Notes under the pieces: model-generated
What the model saw: only the letters and a program-made list of their open reading frames with translations
Told to the model about the DNA's origin: nothing
Database searches by the model: none
Translations under genes and position numbers: made by a program
In this document: positions 6,667 through 11,296 of the stretch, piece after piece
Position numbering within the stretch: the stretch's first letter is position 1
How the letters are laid out: every line of letters begins with the position of its first letter
Source: Actinomycetota bacterium
GTDB taxonomy: Bacteria; Actinomycetota; Geothermincolia; Fen-727; Anoxymicrobiaceae
Assembly: GCA_003154635.1 (NCBI GenBank)
Contig: PMDX01000087.1
Location: 2,612-13,907, forward strand
Length of the DNA stretch: 11,296 bases
Reading direction: 5' to 3'

Positions 6667-8043
6667 CTAGATGTGATCGGAGCCTATGACGACAACGACA
6701 TCAGACTCATAGCTCGTGGTGACCCCCTCGTTCTGAACGATTGTCGAGGCGCCTCCAACGTCCGAAGCGACTTTCTGGGCAGCCTGTTCGTAGCCGGGCG
6801 AGTAGTAGACGGTTGTTCGGCCGTAACGGGACATGGAGTTGCCCGTCGTTATCCTCTCATAGCCCTTGCCGGCAAGCTTCTTTGACACGCTGGTGGCCAC
6901 GCCCCTGGTACGCGTGCCATTGAGGACTTTCAACCGGACCTCGGCGGGGTCTGTCGTGGACTGCTCGGATGACGTTGTCTGCACGGCCGCCTGGGCGCCG
7001 CTCCTGAAACGAGAGAGAATCTGTTCGAACTGCTGGGTATCCAGGATGTAGTACCATACGCGATTGATAGTTTTCGGCTGACCGGGGGCAATCACCGTCT
7101 CGAGCTTTCCATCTTTCTTTAGCGACTGGAGCTTGCGACCGAGGTTGAACATCCGCCAGAAAGTCAGGTCGGTCGTCACGTTCTTCGAGACGGCATCGGC
7201 TACCTTCAGCACGGTGAACGGGTTGCGCTGGTGTGCAACCGTAGAGAGCATCGCCTCGATGAAAGCCCTCTGGTTCTTCGTCCTGTCCACATCGCCGTTA
7301 GGCACGGCGGTGACGTCGTGTCGCGCCCTCACCAGGGCAAGCGCCTGGTCCCCGTTCAGCACCACGTCGCCCGCCGGCACGTCTCCGGCGTAGATGTCGT
7401 GGATCGCGTGCGGGATGTTCATCCGCACCCCGCCGAGAGCGTTCACTATCTCCTTGAAGCCGTTGAAGTTGATCTCGACGTAATGATTCACGTCCAGGCC
7501 GGTGACATTCTCAACCGTCTTTATCGCGAGTTTCGGCCCGCCGTAGGCATGTGCCGCGTTTATCTTGTCGTAGCCCTTGTGACCCGGGATCTGGACACGA
7601 GAGTCGCGTGGTATCGAGATGAAGCCCGCGGATTTGCCGTCCGGCGCGACGGTCACAAGCATCATCACGTCGGAGCGGCCGGGCCCCTCCTCTCCAGGGA
7701 CGCTGCCGTGGTCCGTGCCCATGATGAGAGTGGTCTCCGGGCCACCGCCGACCGGCTTCAAAACCGAGTCGACGGAAGCCACGCGCATCCGTGACTCCTT
7801 AGACTTGAGCGCCAGAAAGAACCAGAGACCCAGACAGACGGCTATGACAACAAGTACAAGAACAGAAGCGCCCACTATCCAGGGCCAGCGTCTGCGGTGC
7901 CCGGACTTTCCAACCCGAGGCCCGGACTTTCGCGGTCTTGAGATGCGCATCCTGGGCAGCATTTTTCGCCGGCTCTTGTAGAAAGTCGGCTCTGAGTACT
8001 CCAGCGCCGGTGGGAATCTGCCTTCATCGTCCATTGTGTTCAT
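6667..8043 (-). CDS. LytR-CpsA-Psr (LCP) family cell-wall glycopolymer ligase with LytR_C domain
   Basis: A 458-residue membrane-anchored protein. A basic cytoplasmic N-terminus (about 1-53, many Arg/Lys) leads to one membrane segment (about 54-79). The extracellular LCP domain (about 100-310) carries GRSDVMMLV (R123, D125), SIPRDSRV (R146, D147), DKINAAHAYGG, GLDVNHYVEINFNGF, VRARH (R239, R241) and DVDRTKNQRAF (D253, R254), the residues that bind Mg-pyrophosphate of polyprenyl-linked donors. A Ser/Thr-rich linker (about 352-366) joins a LytR_C domain (about 368-458: VRLKVLNGT, YSPGYEQAA, VVVVIG). LCP enzymes move teichoic acids, arabinogalactan or capsule from lipid carriers to peptidoglycan. 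The start is ATG 8043; GGAAGGAG lies about 14 nt upstream with a small CCCG/CGGG hairpin between. ATG 8034 is an alternative. Divergent from the paralogue at 8370. Confidence 0.92.
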   Translation of the reverse strand: MNTMDDEGRFPPALEYSEPTFYKSRRKMLPRMRISRPRKSGPRVGKSGHRRRWPWIVGASVLVLVVIAVCLGLWFFLALKSKESRMRVASVDSVLKPVGGGPETTLIMGTDHGSVPGEEGPGRSDVMMLVTVAPDGKSAGFISIPRDSRVQIPGHKGYDKINAAHAYGGPKLAIKTVENVTGLDVNHYVEINFNGFKEIVNALGGVRMNIPHAIHDIYAGDVPAGDVVLNGDQALALVRARHDVTAVPNGDVDRTKNQRAFIEAMLSTVAHQRNPFTVLKVADAVSKNVTTDLTFWRMFNLGRKLQSLKKDGKLETVIAPGQPKTINRVWYYILDTQQFEQILSRFRSGAQAAVQTTSSEQSTTDPAEVRLKVLNGTRTRGVATSVSKKLAGKGYERITTGNSMSRYGRTTVYYSPGYEQAAQKVASDVGGASTIVQNEGVTTSYESDVVVVIGSDHI

Positions 8044-8369
8044 GCCCCGCTTGCGGGCTCCTTCCTTTGATAGAGCGTGCGTAGATTACCTACGACAAAA
8101 CCGGTTGTGAAGCCTTCTGTCGGCGACAAAACCGCCGATCTGGCGTTTCGCATGAAAAACGAACGTAGACCTCGATCCTGGAGGACCGGTTTTAACCTTT
8201 TCTTAATATTTCACGTCTAACATCAAGTTGGACGAATCGACCCGAAGGCCGGTTCATAAGCGTGCGCTACAAAACGCTGGAGGACGCCGGTCAAGGGAAT
8301 CGGCGCTGTAGTACTGAATTAGATATATGGCTGTTGTCCTTCTGTTTGGTTGATTAGAATAAGGAATAC
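8044..8369. promoter_or_regulatory. Divergent control region between two LCP genes
   Basis: This 326-nt gene-free stretch must carry promoters or 5' leaders for both LCP genes. It holds repeated boxes: CCGGTT at 8101-8106, 8186-8191 and 8249-8254, and CGACAAAACCG at 8093-8103 and 8124-8134. The second copy sits in a 6-bp hairpin, TCGGCG (8120-8125)/CGCCGA (8133-8138). An AT-rich patch, TTTTCTTAATATTT, lies near 8198-8211. Nearer the plus-strand gene, CTACA (8267-8271)/TGTAG (8307-8311) encloses CGCCG (8285-8289)/CGGCG (8301-8305), possibly a structured 5' leader. I recognise no known riboswitch. AAGGA at 8361-8365 is the ribosome binding site for ATG 8370. Confidence 0.5.
8093..8193. repeat. 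Repeated AAAACCG boxes, candidate operator cluster
   Basis: CGACAAAACCG is repeated 31 nt apart (8093-8103, 8124-8134), about three helical turns. AAAACCGGT (8097-8105) recurs inverted as ACCGGTTTT (8185-8193). Three related boxes within about 100 nt between divergent genes suggest a shared regulator; no regulator gene is nearby to name. Confidence 0.4.
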
Positions 8370-9845
8370 ATGGGAAAGCACTCTAGCCGGAAAACCTCAT
8401 ACCTGGAGGCTCGCAGGCGCCGCGGTGACCTTCGCAAGAGAGCAAGGGGTGCTCAGGCACGCAAGCGCGGGCCGGTGAACTGGACGTGGTACGTCGCCTT
8501 CTTCACGGTCGGCATCCTGGCTGGCGGAACGATAGGCTATTACGCGAAGCCGATCGGGAAGTTGAGCGCGGAGGTCTACCTCGCTTTCAAGCAGGGACAG
8601 TGGCAGCCAAAGGGTGCCCAGAAGAAGAAGGTCGCCAAGTCTCTCACGGCACTTTCCACGGATCCCACCAAGAGCATCAATACCCTTGTGATCGGATACG
8701 ACAAGGGCAGCAACAAGGGCGAGTCCGGCTACTGCCGCAGCGATGTGATGATGCTCGTGTGCCTGCAGGAAAAAGAGAAGAAGGCAGTCGTTCTGTCGAT
8801 ACCGCGCGACACGAAGGTTGAGCTTCCCGGACACGGGACGCAGAAGATAAACGCCGCGCACTCGTTCGGCGGCCCGGCGGGCGCCATCGATGCGGTCAAG
8901 GCTCTTACCGGGCTCGACGTCAACCACTACATCGAGATGAACTTCAACGGTTTCGAGAAGATCGTTAACGCCATCGGGGGCGTGCCGATCCACTTGAACA
9001 CCGCCATCAACGATCCACACGCGGGCTATCTGCCCGCCGGTGACCTTCTGCTGGACGGCTGGCAGGCGCTCGTCCTGGTTCGCAGCAGAAACCTGCCGAA
9101 CGGCGACATCGACAGGATACAGAGCCAGCACGCGTTCCTCAAGGCGCTCATGAACAAGGTCGAGACGATGAAGAGCGTGTGGAAGGCGAAGCAACTGGTG
9201 GATATCGTATCCGCCAATTGCGAGATGGACTACAGCGCGGGGCAGCTCACCAACCTTGCCGAGGAGCTGAGAGGCTTCAAGATCTCGAACGTCCAGTTCG
9301 TGACGTTGGCTGGCACCAGCCCCTACATCGGCGGGGTGAGCTATTTCGTGGCGGACATGCCGTTGCTCGCAGATACGGTGACCCAGATAAAGCAAGACAA
9401 CTGGATCTCGCCTGATCTTAAGGCGAAGCTGGAATCACCGACGCAGAGGGTCGAGGAGCTCAACGCCCCGAATGCCGACGTCATCACCGTGCTGGCCGGC
9501 AGCAAGGGCGTTGCCTCCGCGGTGCCGACCGTGGCCCAGGAGCTAACGTTCATGGGACACGAAAAGGTCTACCAGGGGCAGTCCAAGGAGATCTACGGGA
9601 ATACCGTCATCATCTACCGTAAGGAGGCCAGGGACAACCTCAAGAGCATCACAAAGGCGATCCCCGAGTTTGCGAACGCCCAGGTCGTTCAAGACCAGCA
9701 GATACCCGGGAAGTACAACTCTCCTATTGTGGTCATCCTCGGGTCGAATTTCACCACACCCAACATGCTGGCGATCTACGGGAGGGTGATGACGCCCGCA
9801 GTGGACATCAGTAACTTCGGCAAACCAGCGAAGCCTTTCAACTGA
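8370..9845 (+). CDS. LytR-CpsA-Psr (LCP) family cell-wall glycopolymer ligase with LytR_C domain, second copy
   Basis: A 491-residue paralogue of the divergent LCP protein. The N-terminus is very basic (RRRR and RKR runs, about 15-33), then one membrane segment (about 38-58). The LCP domain (about 100-310) has TLVIGYD, CRSDVMMLV (R123, D125), SIPRDTKVELPGHG (R146, D147), INAAHSFGGP, GLDVNHYIEMNFNGF, VRSR (R238, R240) and NGDIDRIQSQHAF (D248, R249). The last segment has QSQH where the sister protein has KNQR, a small departure in the catalytic groove. The LytR_C domain follows (about 374-460: ADVITVLAGSKG, NTVIIYRKEA, SPIVVILGS), and about 30 further residues end the protein. The start ATG 8370 has AAGGA 4 nt upstream. 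The predicted role is transfer of a glycopolymer to peptidoglycan on the outer face of the membrane. Which polymer each copy handles is unknown. Confidence 0.92.
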   Translation: MGKHSSRKTSYLEARRRRGDLRKRARGAQARKRGPVNWTWYVAFFTVGILAGGTIGYYAKPIGKLSAEVYLAFKQGQWQPKGAQKKKVAKSLTALSTDPTKSINTLVIGYDKGSNKGESGYCRSDVMMLVCLQEKEKKAVVLSIPRDTKVELPGHGTQKINAAHSFGGPAGAIDAVKALTGLDVNHYIEMNFNGFEKIVNAIGGVPIHLNTAINDPHAGYLPAGDLLLDGWQALVLVRSRNLPNGDIDRIQSQHAFLKALMNKVETMKSVWKAKQLVDIVSANCEMDYSAGQLTNLAEELRGFKISNVQFVTLAGTSPYIGGVSYFVADMPLLADTVTQIKQDNWISPDLKAKLESPTQRVEELNAPNADVITVLAGSKGVASAVPTVAQELTFMGHEKVYQGQSKEIYGNTVIIYRKEARDNLKSITKAIPEFANAQVVQDQQIPGKYNSPIVVILGSNFTTPNMLAIYGRVMTPAVDISNFGKPAKPFN

Positions 9846-10080
9846 TACTCTATTGATGCCTGTTTACGGAAGCGGCTCGTTAAGAACGCACGCGCTGCAT
9901 TCCTGAACGTTGCGTGATAGTGGGATGCTGTTCTGTATGGCTCAGGCTGAGAGTTGGGTTCCATATCCTCTCTGCTTAAGCCGCCATTCTATGGTCACAG
10001 AAGGCTTTATATATGAGGCATCCGGGAAATAATCGAACGTTAGGATATCGTGATCTTTGTTTGGCGATCCCCGGTGGATT

Positions 10081-11076
10081 TCAATATGTGAGTATTACTC
10101 CCCCCAGGGACAGCCCTGCACCAGTGCCCATAAGCAATGCTTTGTCCCCTCGAGCGAGGCGACCCTGTTTGATTGCCTCGTAGAGAGCATTTGGAAGTGA
10201 GGCCGCGATGCAGTTGCCCGTCGTTTCGATTGTTTTTATTATCCGGTCTTGCTCCATTCCAAAAATGCTGTGGGCTTCAAGCGCCACTTTGCTGGCCTGG
10301 TGGGGTATGACCAAATCGATGTCACCAAGCCCCTGTGACAAACCGGGCTGCAGGTTTTCCAGGAATTGACCAGCGTACTTCAACGTCCATTTCAGAACCG
10401 ACGGCCCGTCCATCTGGAAGTAAAAATCTTCCTTCCTGGTTTCGGGGGATATGGGATTCAGGCGTGTTCCGCCGCCAGGAACCTGCGTAAACACCGCACC
10501 ATCTCCGTAAGTCTCGAAGTGGGCCGCATGGACACAACTGGATTCACCTTCAGGCGTTCGGGTTAAAACGGCCGCCGCGGCCAGGTCACCGAAAAGGGTG
10601 CTGCTTTCCGGGTGCTTGAAGTTGAGGTTCTTCGAAGAGATATCAGCGGAGACCAGCAATATGTTCTTATGACGTCCTGTCGCAAGCAGGTTGGAGCAAA
10701 CATCCAGGCCCGATAGAAAGCTCAGGCACGTAGTGTGTATTGACATGCATGAGATTCCCGAAACTCCCAGACCAAGCTCTCGTTGAATGAGGCAAGCAGT
10801 ATCAGGTATTAGCTGCTCGGGGGTGCCGGAAGCATTCATCAGCAGGTCGATGTCGGTGAATTCCATACCTGCATCGGCCACCGCCTCTATTGCCGCCTGT
10901 GCCGCCATGAAGCAGGTTGTCTCATCTTCAACCCAGCGACGCTCACGGACTCCCTGCTTTCTTTCGATCCAACCTTCTTCCAGATTGCAGAGTTTTTCGA
11001 CTTCGGCGCTCTGCACTACCCGCTTTGGCAAGTAGTGTCCGACACCCACGATCTTCAACGGTTGAGGATAGGTCAT
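10081..11076 (-). CDS. Ketoacyl-ACP synthase III family protein (FabH/OleA-like thiolase fold)
   Basis: A 331-residue thiolase-fold condensing enzyme with the complete Cys-His-Asn triad of the KAS III group: C117 in HTTCLSF, H259 in IPHQAS and N288 in TTGNCIAAS. GVRERRWVEDETT near the N-terminus and the closing GTGAGLSLGG are family hallmarks. Details differ from housekeeping FabH: HTTCLSF in place of AACSGF, FGDLAAA in place of FGDGAGA, and GNCIAAS in place of GNTSAAS. This points to a specialised condensing enzyme for an unusual acyl starter, or an OleA- or secondary-metabolite-type enzyme, rather than the main fatty-acid initiator. No acyl carrier protein or other fatty-acid gene adjoins it. 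I chose ATG 11076 over ATG 11088 because GGAGGA lies just upstream of it. By eye its base composition looks a little more AT-rich than the neighbours, which may hint at separate ancestry. Confidence 0.88.
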   Translation of the reverse strand: MTYPQPLKIVGVGHYLPKRVVQSAEVEKLCNLEEGWIERKQGVRERRWVEDETTCFMAAQAAIEAVADAGMEFTDIDLLMNASGTPEQLIPDTACLIQRELGLGVSGISCMSIHTTCLSFLSGLDVCSNLLATGRHKNILLVSADISSKNLNFKHPESSTLFGDLAAAAVLTRTPEGESSCVHAAHFETYGDGAVFTQVPGGGTRLNPISPETRKEDFYFQMDGPSVLKWTLKYAGQFLENLQPGLSQGLGDIDLVIPHQASKVALEAHSIFGMEQDRIIKTIETTGNCIAASLPNALYEAIKQGRLARGDKALLMGTGAGLSLGGVILTY

Positions 11077-11080
11077 GGCT

Positions 11081-11086
11081 TCCTCC
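11081..11086 (-). promoter_or_regulatory. Ribosome binding site GGAGGA for the KAS III-type gene
   Basis: GGAGGA lies 4 nt before ATG 11076 and sets the start there. The ATG at 11088 overlaps this site and has no ribosome binding site of its own. Confidence 0.65.
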
Positions 11087-11296
11087 ATTACTTTGTTTAC
11101 TCCGCATCTACCACTATTTTATTCCCCACCAATTATTCAGGCTCTGTAGATAACGAACCTTCATTACTCCATCACCGTGGCTTGGATTTCGGTAATTGCC
11201 GATGCGGGAGCGTGAGCACGACTCAAATAATATTTTCGACAATCAAGAGCTTGTATGCACGTCTATCTAGGTTTCAACTCTTCCGGGCGGAGGCGG

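Noticed and set aside
8081..8320. Known riboswitch (c-di-AMP or c-di-GMP type) upstream of the LCP genes.
   Set aside because: Hairpins exist, but I could not match the conserved core of any class I know; a covariance-model search (Rfam) would settle it.
8111..10008. AAGCCTTCTGT near 8110 and its reverse complement near 10000 as a long-range inverted repeat.
   Set aside because: An 11-nt match is expected by chance several times in 11 kb, and neither copy has further structure.

Overview
The window reads as a chromosomal segment of an anaerobic bacterium, most likely a deep-branching or anaerobic actinobacterium. This placement is inferred from three things: two LytR-CpsA-Psr (LCP) proteins that both carry the LytR_C tail common in Actinobacteria, moderately high GC, and a set of oxygen-sensitive or anaerobe-typical functions (B12-dependent mutase domain, glycyl-radical-enzyme activase, selenoprotein). 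Nothing here fixes the genus.

Layout, left to right. (1) 1-189 (+): the last 62 codons of a cobalamin-binding domain of the methylmalonyl-CoA mutase type. (2) 268-3708 (-): three genes on one strand, read right to left: a glycyl-radical-enzyme activase, a geranylgeranyl-reductase-type flavoprotein, and an uncharacterised two-module CxxC protein whose GTG start lies 2 nt after the flavoprotein stop. (3) 3910-5148 (+): a second two-module CxxC protein, divergently transcribed and paralogous to the first. The two proteins hold four copies of one module. Its front half has a CxxC pair. Its back half resembles the V4R small-molecule-binding domain. (4) 5302-6522 (+): a metallo-beta-lactamase-fold hydrolase followed 30 nt later by a peroxiredoxin-like gene with an in-frame TGA at the peroxidatic cysteine position. 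Directly after the TGA is a perfect 7-bp hairpin with a GGU loop. I read this as a selenoprotein with its SECIS element; an ordinary gene call would keep only the C-terminal 108 residues. (5) 6667-9845: two divergent LCP cell-wall ligases separated by a 326-nt control region with repeated CCGGTT and CGACAAAACCG boxes. (6) 10081-11076 (-): a stand-alone ketoacyl-ACP synthase III-type enzyme.

How the genes may work together: the mutase domain, activase and selenoprotein fit an anaerobic, B12- and selenium-using metabolism. The flavoprotein between the activase and the CxxC module protein suggests a redox or isoprenoid/lipid-linked function, but no substrate can be read from sequence. The hydrolase and selenoperoxiredoxin look like a small thiol/peroxide-handling operon. 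The LCP pair handles attachment of glycopolymers to the cell wall. The glycyl radical enzyme and the selenium-insertion genes (selA, selB, selC, selD) are not in the window.

Short gaps at 190-267, 5149-5301, 6523-6666 and 9846-10080, and the right edge 11077-11296, hold no gene or convincing terminator that I can see.
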